From contig JAQFVV010013344.1 in assembly GCA_028023455.1 (NCBI GenBank), forward strand, positions 86,282 through 150,281: 64,000 nucleotides of DNA, in the 5' to 3' direction. Both the position numbers and the translations under genes were made by a program. The notes under the pieces were generated by a model. That model worked only from the letters and a program-made list of their open reading frames with translations, was not told where the DNA came from and searched no databases. This document shows positions 38,650-49,513 of this stretch, one piece after another. The stretch comes from Epiperipatus broadwayi (Eukaryota > Onychophora > Udeonychophora > Euonychophora > Peripatidae). Every line of letters begins with the position of its first letter. Position 1 is the stretch's first letter.

Positions 38650-40860
38650 ATATGTAGATGTCATGATACCAGACAGTAATTTAGTTGAGTTGGTGATGAC
38701 CTGAGGTCAAGTCAGTATCCAAGCAAACAAGTGTTGGAAAATGAGAGAATTTTACTATGTAAATTTATTACATAATCTTGTTATATAACATCAACAACCA
38801 ATAATTCACACAACAATGGCCATTTACAGTGATACCAAAGGAAGTTGAAAATGCGAGCTTGCTAAACAACGGAAACATGGTTGAGTATAAAATTAAACCC
38901 AAGTCACTTCCATTCTCTTTCACAATTTATCAAGTGTTATAACAACAGCAAACAGGAAATAGCTTAATTTTGAACATTAATAAAATGGATGATGTGTTGG
39001 AAGATATTATCTATTCTGCATAGGATTTTGAAGCACTGAAAAGTGAAACAGATTGTTATCAATCTTTGAAATTATAAAAATCAGTAAATTTTGGCAATGT
39101 AATCAAAGGATTAAATTAATTCTATAGTGACAATTGAAGACAGAAAACTGTGCAATCAAAAAAAAGGAAAGGTTATATAGCAGCACATATTAATAAGCAA
39201 TGATATAAAACTTTCCTTCATGTAAAGTCACTCAATACCAATCATAAGCTGAAGAAAATTTAAATCTTTTTTTAATTAACAATGTGTATTGGCTAGACAA
39301 ACATGCCATAGGGCCAGGGTGCTGTCTTAAGTACCAGAGAGTGTGATGGTATAACTCATTTGTATAAATAATGCCTAGAAAAACACCCAATCTGAAGTGT
39401 CTGGATGGATCTCAAAAGGAGAATGACATCAGAAATGGAAATGATTTTGTCTGAGCATTACTAGAGAATCTGGAGAATGATGGAGGAGCCATTAGAACAG
39501 ACTATCCATAAAGCCATTGTTGTTTAAACTATAAATTTTAATTAGGAAGATTGTTCAAATCAAAATTATCATAATGTATTTTTTTTTGTTTTACTTTTGT
39601 AGAATTATGTTATTATTCCAACACTTGGAAATTTCAGTGTGGTTACAATCAGAAAAGTTCATTCCATAAGAAGCAATGCCGTGCAGGGGTGAAGGTTTAT
39701 TAAGCTAGAAAATATTTTTTGTTTTGTTTGTAAATAAAATTTAGGTTGATTCCCTCTGTAGTGACTTGACTTTCAATCATTATTAATATTATATATATTT
39801 TGGTGTTAAGAATTTTTGATGCTGTTCCATATTAATTTGTAATCACTAGGACAGGACAGAATTTACGTTACTTCTTTATTTGTTTATATTTAACCAACAA
39901 TTATTACATTTAGTTATTTGGTGTGAATGACTAATGCTCTTGGGTAAATGTCTCTTTTCTATCAACAATAGGAACTTGTATATAGAAGGGGTCCCAAAGA
40001 AGATCTCCAGCAGAAATTGGATCATGGAGTTATTGGACATATTGTGATATAATTTTGCAAATAGTTATTTAGTTTCACGATCATCATCATGATAATGAAA
40101 TAATATTTATTTTATTCTATTTTATTTATTTTTTGCCTTTAGTTAATCATTGACTTTGTATATAGGGAGTCTCTTAATGCATATCTACCGTGGGGCATGG
40201 GTTGGTAAAATGAATAATTTAGTTAATGAAATGGTAGAGATGCATATGAGACACATATAAGCACATCATTTGCCATGAGACTAGAAGTTGCCAAAGTTTT
40301 CTATCTGTGCACCATTTCCCATAATGTAATTTGAAAGGGGTGATGTATGATCATTGTTTAGTTACTTCATTGTGTCAGTCTTAGCACCCTAGCAAGAAGA
40401 CCTTAGGTCTGACCATAGTTAGATGCATTCCCCCTCTTCTGGTGAAAAACTCGGACCATTATAATTATAAATATATATATTTTTTAATTACAAATTGAGG
40501 GTTTAAAAAGGGAATATCTAAATTAAACTTTGAATATAAAGTTCACAGCCTAAACTTTGTATGAAATGAACTTTTGACATTTTTCATCCTCTAATCATGG
40601 CACAATAATACAGAAATCCTTCTTTCAAATGCTCTAATTTATAATTTTTAATTTTCATCTTTCATGATACCCAATTTATTAATAAAGAGCCATTGATTTT
40701 AGAGGTGATATGAAATGCCTATAGGCCAATTGGAAGGAAAAGCAAAGTTCTGAAATGTTCTTTTAGGCAAGAATTTGTAATATAATTCTATCCATATTAG
40801 GCTTTATATTAAAGAATGTTAAGAAAAACTTGTGTATATAATTAACAATTTTTCAGTATA
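38650..40860. other. Non-coding DNA
   Basis: I see no convincing gene. A short frame at 38985-39020 (MDDVLEDIIYSA then a stop) is followed by further broken frames and was not called. Confidence 0.5.
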
Positions 40861-40869
40861 ATATATATA

Positions 40870-42300
40870 TTATACCGGACAAAAGCTTTAGACTCGTATA
40901 AACTGACCGCCAGGGCGCCACTAGTCCGAAATTTGGAACTAGACATTTATTTTTAAGGGGTTACAGGATATGCGAATCGAATGCGCCGGACTAGCTCAAT
41001 CAAGCAAATGAGATCTATGTTTTGTTCAGTGAGTTGGAAAGGTAGCAACAGAAATCAAAATCAACTAAGTAAATGAATAAATAAATAATTTTATTAAAAG
41101 TATGATTAAATAAACATAAATCTAAATAATAATCTTTAAAGCACATTTAAAATATGTACTACACGTACTTTCGTCAAAATTGAACTAAAATATTTATATG
41201 GCTTTGAGAGCGATTTTCTGTGTGTGAAAGAGTGCAAAATACTGGCAGTAGCAGAAGTATTAGTAAGTATACAGTGATCTCACGTCAGACAAGGGAGGTT
41301 AGCTTTCTGCTTATAACCCATAGTTAGGAAAAGAGATTTATGTCGAAACAGAAGAAATGCGAAGGTAGCTTCCAAAACATTAATAATAATAAAAAGAGTG
41401 TTGAAAGTTATTACTTTCAATCGATTGACCTCCCTCTGAGTGAGACAGGCTAGGAGCTCACGATCTACCTATAGAAAGGGTTAAAACGATCGTACGTGCC
41501 CCTAATAAACGAATTGGAAGCTTTAAGAAATAAAACTAAAGACTATTATATTTTGTAATCGTCTATTACTAATAATTAAGGTCGCGACGTAAGTACGGCT
41601 AATAAAAATGGGTCACAAGCCAAAAGCCAATTAAATTAGTCTGTAATATCCAGACTGCGCTCTGTAACAACAAGGAATGTGAGATTAAAATAAGCTACTA
41701 TCTTACTTACTAAGACTTAAATAGGACGGACAGTAATAGATTTGAAATTAGCACTCATTAAAAGAAAAAAAAATTATCAAGCACACAGAAAACAAATTAC
41801 ATAATATACAACTTGAAAAAAACCCATTTATATTTAAAAAGGGAACAAATCTAAGATAACATTATTTAAATTGCAAAAATGTAAGATACCTTAACAATTT
41901 ATTTCAATGCTAGTGCACTAGACTTCTTAGGTTAGTCCGTTGCTCTGGATTCACTGACGGTAGGCTTGGGCGAGTTGGTTAGTGGTTTCTTTGGAGCCGG
42001 TTCTTATGGCATTGTAGGCTGTTAATGTAGACACAGGACATCCGAACCTGTCCTGGCGAGAAGCTTAGCACATCATGGTAAAGAAAATTTTCTTGCTGTA
42101 GGTTTAATGTTCATTCTAGGTAGAATAATTACTGGATCAACTTTCAGAGTATGCAGGAATCATTCTTTCCAAGTATTTTGGCAGGAATCGTGCAATTCTC
42201 CTGTCAGAGTTGGTGTCTGTCTCTTTGTGCTGGTGCAAGTATACTAGCTGATGCAAGTATGAAAGCTAGTCAAAGATAATCCAATGGCCTGATTCAGCCT
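40870..42300. other. Less A+T-rich islands of unknown nature
   Basis: Segments 40870-41000 and 41900-42250 contain CpG-bearing, mixed-composition sequence that contrasts with the background. Both strands were read for frames; only short ones with stops were found. They could be parts of an old transposon or a regulatory island. Confidence 0.35.
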
Positions 42301-42788
42301 GCTATATCTGAATCATATCTCTTAAACCAATTACCAAACTTTTTCTTTTTAATTAAAATTTAAAAATTCTCGATCTAGATAACAATAGTTATCTAATTAA
42401 CGAAATAAATTGCCCTTTACAGATCTAGGAATTAACTAATGAAAAATTCTTTTCTTTTTGTTTTCTTTCTTTTTAATTAGCCTTATCAATCTAAATCCCC
42501 AAATCTGAAAAGCAATCTATTTGTACACTTTACTTTTACATAAATTTAACAAAAAAAAAAAATGTTAGTTTTCTTTTTTTTTTTTTTCAAAATTGAAATT
42601 AAAAAACAAATATAATTGTGGTATTAAAATATAATTCCCATGCATATATATATATATTTGTACAAGCATTTAAAAAAAACTTTTAATCAAGTTTTACAAA
42701 CGAAACCTTATATAAAAATTTATTTTATTTTCTTCACCTCTATATAAAACTATAATTTTTGTAATGGTGTCTTAAACATCCATTACAA

Positions 42789-42790
<2 letters not shown>

Positions 42791-42848
<58 letters not shown>
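42791..42848. repeat. (TA)n microsatellite, about 29 repeats
   Basis: This is an uninterrupted TA run. The rest of 42300-43090 is A+T-rich and featureless. Confidence 0.95.
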
Positions 42849-42850
<2 letters not shown>

Positions 42851-43100
42851 CATTGTTAGTAGAACAATTTTGTAAAAAATAATATATTTTAATAAGATAT
42901 TCCTTTTTCAAATTAAAGATAATATTTTTATAGGGAATAAAAGTGTCGGTAATTAAATAGTTTCTTGTTGCAATAAAAAATGCTATACAATCTAATCTTA
43001 CCTGCTTAAATATATTAAAAAGAACATTAAGAATGACAATTTTCTAATGTTATTTAAAACAATTTTGTATTAAGAAATAAACATATATATATATAAAATT

Positions 43101-44294
43101 GGCTGCAGAAAGGAGTTTGCTATTAACTGAAAGGAGACCCTTTGATTCCTCTTGGAGGCCTTAAAGGAACCGAGCAGGGCAAATTCCTAATGTCCACTCC
43201 ATACGTTCTTGTCGTTGCAGCTGTTATTACTATATGTTTATTCATATAGTATATGAACATGGATGGGCTGCTCACCAACACGCATTAGCCAGTGTGGTGA
43301 GTTTATTGGCTTTTTACCTCTGAGTTTAAGATCAAGAAACACCATGGTCTTTCTTCTCAGTGCCTGATAAGGCAGAATGAATGTTTGTGTAAATGATAAA
43401 GATTTTTCCCAATTATACAATTATGACAGACAAAAATAAAGCATGGAGAAGTATTTTGTGGATTAAAATGGGAAACTAAAGGAGTGAAAGTAAATGGAGA
43501 TTATTTAAGTCATTTAGATTTCGCAAATGATGTAGTTGTTTTTGCAAATAATGCTTCCGAGCTGCAGGAAATGTTGCAGGAGTTATCAGATGAAAGTAGG
43601 AAAGTAGGACTAAAGATAAATGTTAAAAAGACTAAAGTAATGTTTAATCGATATGCTCCAAATATGAAAATAAAGATTGATTATGATGAATTAGAAGAAG
43701 TTAAGAGTTACAAATACCTTGGTCAGATTATTAATACAGATGGAAACATAATAGAGGAAATTAATCATAGAATTAAACTTGGTTGGAGTGCTTTTGGTAG
43801 AAATAACTTGATATTAAAAGGAAATATGCCTATGTGTTTGAAAAGAAAGGTTTTTAACAAATGTGTTTTACCAGTTCTTACTTATGGATCTGAGACTTGG
43901 ACACTTAATAGAAGATCAATACAGAGACTTCAGACCACTCAAAGAAGTATGGAGAGATGTATGTTGGGAGTAACAAGAAGAGATCGAAAACGCAATGTAT
44001 GGGTAAGAGAACAAACAGGTGTTACTGACCTCATTGAAAAAATTAAAAGATTGAAGTGGAGTTGGGCTGGACATATTGCTAGAAGAGATGATAATAGATG
44101 GACAATTGAAATTTTAAACTGGATTCCAAGAGATTGTAAAAGACCCAGAAGGAGACCACATGTAAGATGGATGGATGAAATAAGAAAATGTGTAGGGGTG
44201 ATGTGGAGAAGAGAAGCTAAAGATCGGAGAAGATGGATTAAACTTGGAGAGACCTTCATCCTGCAGTGGATTGATAATGATGATGATGATGATG
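43101..44294 (+). mobile_element. RTE-like retrotransposon, internally deleted copy with target duplication
   Basis: The leader 43109-43446 matches the 5' region of the copy at 7995-10847 and then jumps directly at about 43447 into the second half of the RT, so the endonuclease and the N-terminal RT are deleted. The (TGA)n tail ends at 44294. A 10-bp direct repeat ATATAAAATT flanks it (43091-43100 and 44295-44304). This is the best-preserved copy of the family. It joins the 3' end of the PLE pair, and the target duplication is shared with PLE 3' sequence, so the RTE probably inserted at the PLE's outer end. Confidence 0.88.
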
Positions 44295-44338
44295 ATATAA
44301 AATTACCCCAAATACAAAATTCAACAAGAGCAGCATAA
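43484..44338 (+). pseudogene. RTE reverse transcriptase C-terminal half (dead: FAND, lacks N-terminus)
   Basis: An open frame of 284 codons begins MKVNGDYLSHLDFANDVVVF. The catalytic box that reads FADD in the copies at 18190-20033 and 7995-10847 is FAND here, so the first catalytic aspartate is lost. It continues through YDELEEVKSYKYLGQ, LTYGSETWTLNRRSIQRLQ, RDRKRNVWVREQTGV, LKWSWAGHIARRDDNRW and KRPRRRPHVRWMDEIRK, a C-terminal domain typical of RTE-type proteins. The frame is open upstream to about 43451, but the preceding sequence is element leader. The last residues (from IKLPQ) are translated from the GAT tail into neighbouring PLE sequence. A protein would lack the endonuclease and the first RT motifs. 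Confidence 0.85.
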
Positions 44339-45098
44339 AAATAATATTAAAACACAACCAAAGGTTTCACTGCTACAAGCAGACTTCTCAAGTGTAAAGA
44401 ACTACAAAAACTATACAAAATATATATTAACTATTACCCACAAATCCATTCACTTCCCATCCACCCTTAATATTAAAAGAACTTTTAAATAAATTAATTG
44501 CTTCAGAATAATAAATTTTCAATAATAAAGATTCTTTATTTCTTCTTTTGATTTCATTTCTCTCAAAGAAGACAACCTTAGCTTCATCAAAATTAATAGT
44601 GTGGCCTGTATCTTTTTCATGGACATACAAAGCACAACTAAGATATCTATTTTTAACTCTACTTTTATGAACCTTTATCCTTTCATTTAAACTCAAAAAT
44701 ACTCTGACTTATGTAGACCTTCCTACAAAATAAACAAGGAATAAAATATACTATGCCAGGAATAGTCTTTCTATCAAAAATTTCTTTTGTATTATTTAAT
44801 AAATTATTCAATGTAACACCCCTTTTTCAAGCAATTTTCTTATTTCCAAACAATTTACTATTTCTACATACAATTTTATAAGAAGACAATTTAAATGGAA
44901 AAGAAATAAAATCATATTTTTCTTTATCTTTTACATCCTTACAAATATTACTATTAAATAAAATACTTTTAATAAATTTATCAGAGTAACCAACCCTCAG
45001 GTAATCTTTATAAAATTGACATTTCTGAAACAAAGCTATCCTACTAGAATTATTTAATCTCTTATTTCTATGACAATAATTCCTTAAAGCAGCTACTG
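44297..45098 (-). mobile_element. Penelope-like element, left arm of a head-to-head pair
   Basis: Reading leftward from 45098, this encodes the RT C-terminus (FQKCQFYKDYLRVGYSDKFI) and then the GIY-YIG endonuclease region. Lesions are a TGG-to-TGA stop at about 44824-44826, YIG changed to YIS, and an extra base in a T run that shifts the frame near 44700. The arginine of the second motif (LNERIKVHK) is retained. The 3' end reaches about 44297, where the RTE tail begins. Compared with the right arm it keeps 107 bp more of the 5' side (44992-45098). Confidence 0.85.
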
Positions 45099-45795
45099 GT
45101 TACTCTGATAAATTTATTAAAAGTATTTTATTTAATAGTAATATTTGTAAGGATGTAAAAGATAATGAAAAATATGATTTTATTTCTTTTCCATTTAAAT
45201 CGTCTTCTTATAAAATTGTATGTAGAAATAGTAAATTGTTTGGAAATAAGAAAATTGCTTGGAAAAGGGGTGTTACATTGAATAATTTATTAAATAATAC
45301 AAAAGAAATTTTTGATAGAAAGACTATTCCTGGTGTAGTATATTTTATTCCTTGTTTATTTTGTAGAAAGGTCTACATAGGTCAGAGTAGTTTGAGTTTA
45401 AATGAATGGATAAAGGTTCATAAAAGTAGAGTTAAAAATAGATATCTTAGTTCTGCTTTGTATGTCCATGAAAAAGATACAGGCCACTATTAATTTTGAT
45501 GAAGCTAAGGTTGTCTTCTTTGAGAGAAATGAAATCAAAAGAAGAATTAAAGAATCTTTATTATTGAAAATTTATTATTCTGAAGCAATTAACTTATTTA
45601 AAAGTTCTTTTAATATTAAGGGTGGATGGGAAGTGAATGGATTTGTGGGTAATAGTTAATATTATATATATTGTATAGTTTTTGTAGTTCTTTACACTTG
45701 AGAAGTCTGCTTGTAGCAGTGAAACCTTTGGTTGTGTTTTAATATTATTTTTATGCTGGTCTAGTTGAATTTTGGATTTTGGATAATTTTAATTA
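45099..45795 (+). mobile_element. Penelope-like element, right arm of a head-to-head pair
   Basis: This is the reverse complement of 44297-44991 with little divergence. It starts abruptly at GYSDKFIKSILFN. The endonuclease block VVYFIPCLFCRKVYIGQSS contains an intact G-V-V-Y and Y-I-G pair (GIY-YIG family). The usual arginine is tryptophan (LNEWIKVHK). A 2-bp loss at about 45484 shifts the frame after KDTGH, and the end (RNEIKRRIKESLLLKIYYSE) is read in another frame to 45659. PLEs use this nuclease for target nicking; pairs in inverted or tandem arrangement are a known habit of PLE insertions. Confidence 0.85.
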
Positions 45796-45799
45796 TATA

Positions 45800-46305
45800 T
45801 TGACTAGTTGAGCTTTAGTATATTGTTATAGTTTGAATCTCTAAGTACAATGGTTATATACATATAACAAATATTTTTTCCATCTGTCTACAAAGTAAAA
45901 GGAAAAAAAAAAACATATTTCTTCTCAATTCAATATTTTATTTGGATTAGATTTTTATTTTAATATCCATTGAAGAAAGAATAGACAAATTAATGAATAT
46001 TTAAATTTATAGTAATTGCGAACTAAAATGTCTAAAATATATATTTTAATATTTTTTTTTGTAAGATTGTGTTTTTGTGAATAGATATGCATTCTTAATT
46101 CCTCACATAAGAGATTTATATAAGAATTCACTATGATTATTATCAATTTGCACTTATTATGAAAATCAATTATATGGTGGACTTATATTTGAGTGATGGC
46201 AACTTTCATTGCATTAACAATACAACACTGAAGTTTTATTTATTATATATTAAAAATAAATGGAAAATATAACATTACATTAGCTAAAATTTGAATTACT
46301 TAACT
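45800..46305. other. A+T-rich non-coding DNA
   Basis: I see nothing recognisable here. Confidence 0.6.
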
Positions 46306-46310
46306 AATTT

Positions 46311-47214
46311 TAAATATATTAATTTCTTAAGTGCAAGCAGATGATATAATAATAACGTGAAAGGCTGAAACCTTTGACAGATGTACCTTAAAAATGTTTA
46401 AATAACAGCCAATCAGATATAATAATGATCACACAGAAAACTCTAAATTCAAAACACAAGGCAAAGAATTTACGAGAAAAAAATAAACTCACCTTCTTCT
46501 CTACTTAAATTTATATATAAAAAGTCAGACTCAAGCATTTTGAACTGAGAGCATGAAGCTTTAAACACCTTCACATTTAATTCACTAAATATTATATATA
46601 AATAAACAATGTGAAATCTTTTGATTTACTACATAGTAATTTTCAAATCTAATGAAATGGTCATAACAAATGTAAATATATTAATTTCTTAAGTGCAAGC
46701 AGATGATATAATAATAATAATGTGAAAGGCCGAAATCTTTGAAAGATATGCCTTATAAATGTTTAAATAACAGCCAATCAGATATAATAATGGCTGCACA
46801 GGAAACTCTAAATTCAAAACACAAAGCACACACACACAGCATTTCACATTATTATTATATCATCTGCTTGCACTTAGAAAATTAATATATTTACATTTGT
46901 TATATCATTTCATTAGATTTGAAAATTATTATGTAGTAAATCAAAAGATTTCACGTTGTTTATTTATACATAATATTTAGTAAATTAAATGTGAAGGTGT
47001 TTAAAGCTTCACGCTCTTAATTCAAAATGCTTAAGTCTGACTTATTTATATATAAATTTAAGTAGAGAAGGTGGGTCCATCTTTTTCTCGTAAATTCTTT
47101 GCCTTGTGTTTTGAATTTAGTTTCCTGAGTAGTCATTATTATATCTGATTAGCTGTTATTTAAGCATTTTTAAGGCACATCTGTCAAAGGTTTCAGCTTT
47201 TCATGTTATTATTA
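46311..47214. mobile_element. Foldback element with an internal direct repeat
   Basis: The right arm (46837-47214) is the reverse complement of 46348-46731. In addition 46311-46462 (AAGTGCAAGCAGATGATAT, then GAAAGGCTGAAACCTTTGACAG) recurs directly at 46675-46824. The structure is therefore unit, middle, unit again, then the inverted unit and middle. A CA microsatellite marks the loop (46826-46836). No coding capacity is seen. It is probably a non-autonomous MITE-like element or a palindromic duplication. Confidence 0.75.
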
Positions 47215-47279
47215 ACTTAATTTTAATAACTTTGTAATCCTTCCATTCCTCTTCTGTGTATTAAATGGAAGGATAAGGT

Positions 47280-47634
47280 AGCTATACATGAAGGGTCAGA
47301 GTGACTAAAAGTCAATGTGGGAATGACAATTATATTGGCATCAACAAGGGATTTGGATGCTCCATCATTAGATTTTCTATGGTGTGGATGGTTGAAGAGT
47401 CAGAGGGTAGAGTAGTTTGAAGTCCATTCAAGTTTGAAGATTTGCTATCTTAATATAAACTGAGCACTGATTATATGTGTGTGGCAGATGATGATCTGGA
47501 CTAACTGATCAATGCTGGTTCAGCATGAAATATGTATATTAGAGTCTTTTTCGCATGTGTATTCATGTGTGATGGTTATATAAGATAGAGTGGATTGTTG
47601 AAGGGAGATTGAAAGTCTGTGTTCAAATCCCCTA
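47280..47634 (+). repeat. Dispersed hairpin-forming repeat with tRNA-like end
   Basis: This is the same family as 20720-21110. It ends with an A-box-like TGGATTGTTGAAGGG and GTTCAAATCCCC, followed by (ATA)n, which could be the 3' tail of a SINE or a target microsatellite. Confidence 0.7.
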
Positions 47635-48094
47635 ATAATAATAATAATAAAATTGCAAAATTATTTAAAGTTAATATGTCCTTTATAAATAATATAAAAA
47701 GTTTTATCATTAAGTAATTTAAAAAACTTTAGTCACACAATAAAGTACACCAAAAATAAATTTCAAAATGTATATCATATTAGTTAAACAAAGGAAGTGA
47801 ATGGCTCTCCCCCAGGCTATGACTTAAAAGCACTCTAAATGTTGAACAAAGAATCAAGAATAGAATGGATCCACCTATTCTTCATAGTTCTGATGTTTAT
47901 AAACATATCTTTGTCAACATATATATTGAGTTATGTTTAATTTAAAATTGTAAATTAGTTAAGAATTTTTTTTCACTTGCTTTATTTTTATTTAAACAGT
48001 TCACAGCATCTTAAGGAGAGCAATGTTTACATCGTATGACTAAATCTTTGTTTGCATCAAAAATGAAATGTTTTACAATTGTTATTAGTAATCA

Positions 48095-48280
48095 GAGGGG
48101 ATTTGAAGCTAAACATTCAAACTGCCTTTAGTCATTCACTCGATCTTATATAACTGATGCACACTACCACATATATGTGAAAAAGATAAATGGTCTCCAA
48201 TATACGTATTTCATGCTGAACCAGCATATCAATTGGTCCAGATCATCATCTTCCACACATATTATTATATATATATAATT
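48095..48280 (-). repeat. Dispersed hairpin-forming repeat, truncated minus copy
   Basis: The reverse complement of the repeat's tRNA-like half: GGGGATTTGAA (48096), ACTCGATCTTATATAACTGA (48137), CATGCTGAACCAGCATATCA (48210). Confidence 0.7.
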
Positions 48281-48289
48281 GAATTTACA

Positions 48290-49390
48290 ATATATAAAGA
48301 GCATTAAAAATAAATTAGGCAATGTATATTGTATCATTTTTTTTTTTTTTATTTGCTTTACTTTAGTTTAACTAATCATCCGTTTGAATAAAATGTTTAC
48401 CTCAATGGTATTTCAAACAACATATATTGGTTTTAATAAAATGTTTCAGTTTTGTCAAAAAATGCACAACTATATTATGCTTATTAATATAAAATTTAGA
48501 CGTTACATTGAAATGCTTAATGATATATTTAACAAAATGTTTACGAATTATCTCTAATTCTTAATTTCAAACTACTTTTTTTAAAATAAGATGTTGGAAG
48601 ATTTATAGTGTATTTTAAATCCTTGCTTAATAAATTAGGGTTGTTGTTTTTTTTTTTAATTATAAGAAATTATATTGTTGATTGTTTATTTTATGTATAA
48701 GATTTTGATAACATATTTTGCACTCATTATTTTGTGTAGTTTTTTTTTTTTAATGCAGAAATGTCTGTAGTAGTCTAATATAATTAATCCAATTTCTAAA
48801 AAAAAATCTTATAATACATGAAAGATAGAACTAAAAAAAATCTCAGATGTATGAAAAAAGTTAATAAAAATTTAGTGCTTAAAAAGTCAGATAATCCCTC
48901 TATTCGGTAAATTTTCAAAGATGACCTCTAAATTAAAATTCCTCATAAAGATGGAAAAGAAATTCTGTGATTATTAGTAGCCGTTCATAAAAAACCAAAG
49001 AAAAAAGAAAAGTAAAAAAGATTGGATTAGAAATTGTTGTATGTGTAATAAAAATATATAATTGAATGATTTTATTGTTCTGGAGGTCATAAAATAATCA
49101 AGTGTCAGAAATACTAAAACTGGAATTGATCCAAAGACTTTTCAGTAACATTCTATCACTGTCTGTGAAATTAAAGAACATTCAATAACCCTGTCACATG
49201 GCCAGGCTCTGCACTAACCCAAGAACTGAATAAAAGTAAACAAAAAAAAAAAAAAAGAGAGAAATTTAAGATATTTAACTACTGAACCATTTATTGACAA
49301 ATGTAGTTGTTCTCTTCTAAAAAAACAATTCAGGTGCGAAGCCTGTCTATGCATGCTATAATACTATTTACTTTATAAAAATGGCTGTGA
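48290..49390. other. A+T-rich non-coding DNA
   Basis: I see nothing recognisable here. Confidence 0.6.
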
Positions 49391-49404
49391 TAAAAGAATA
49401 GGCT

Positions 49405-49499
49405 GTCAAGCATTGGTGGTCGAGAGGTCAGCAGTTGCTTTACAGGCAGTTTTTCCGGGATAGCGGGTTCGCTTCCCGGCTGATGCTATGACACATGGG
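49405..49499 (+). mobile_element. tRNA-like retroposon (95 bp) with 14-bp target duplication
   Basis: The body 49410-49486 folds as a tRNA. It has a 7-bp acceptor (GCATTGG with CTGATGC, two G-T pairs), a 5-bp anticodon stem (GTTGC with GCAGT) around the loop TTTACAG, and a T arm GCGGG-TTCGCTT-CCCGG whose closing pair is mismatched. The A box (TGGTCGAGAGG) and B box (GGTTCGCTTCC) of Pol III genes are both present. The D stem is poor and the variable loop is 12 nt, so this resembles a degraded leucine/serine-type head. It is flanked by the perfect direct repeat TAAAAGAATAGGCT (49391-49404 and 49500-49513). It has no CCA and no A tail. Confidence 0.82.
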
Positions 49500-49513
49500 T
49501 AAAAGAATAGGCT

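Noticed and set aside
38985-39020. Short frame MDDVLEDIIYSA as the start of a gene
   Set aside because: A stop follows immediately and the downstream frames are broken, with no recognisable domain.
41950-42244. Open frames in the less A+T-rich island
   Set aside because: They are interrupted by stops, lack a supported start and match no family I know.
43484-44338. A 284-codon open frame that could be taken for a host gene
   Set aside because: It matches the other RTE copies in the window, lacks the N-terminal half and has FAND in place of the catalytic FADD.
49410-49486. Functional tRNA gene
   Set aside because: The D stem is defective, the T stem has a mismatch, and a 14-bp target duplication shows that it was inserted as a retroposon.
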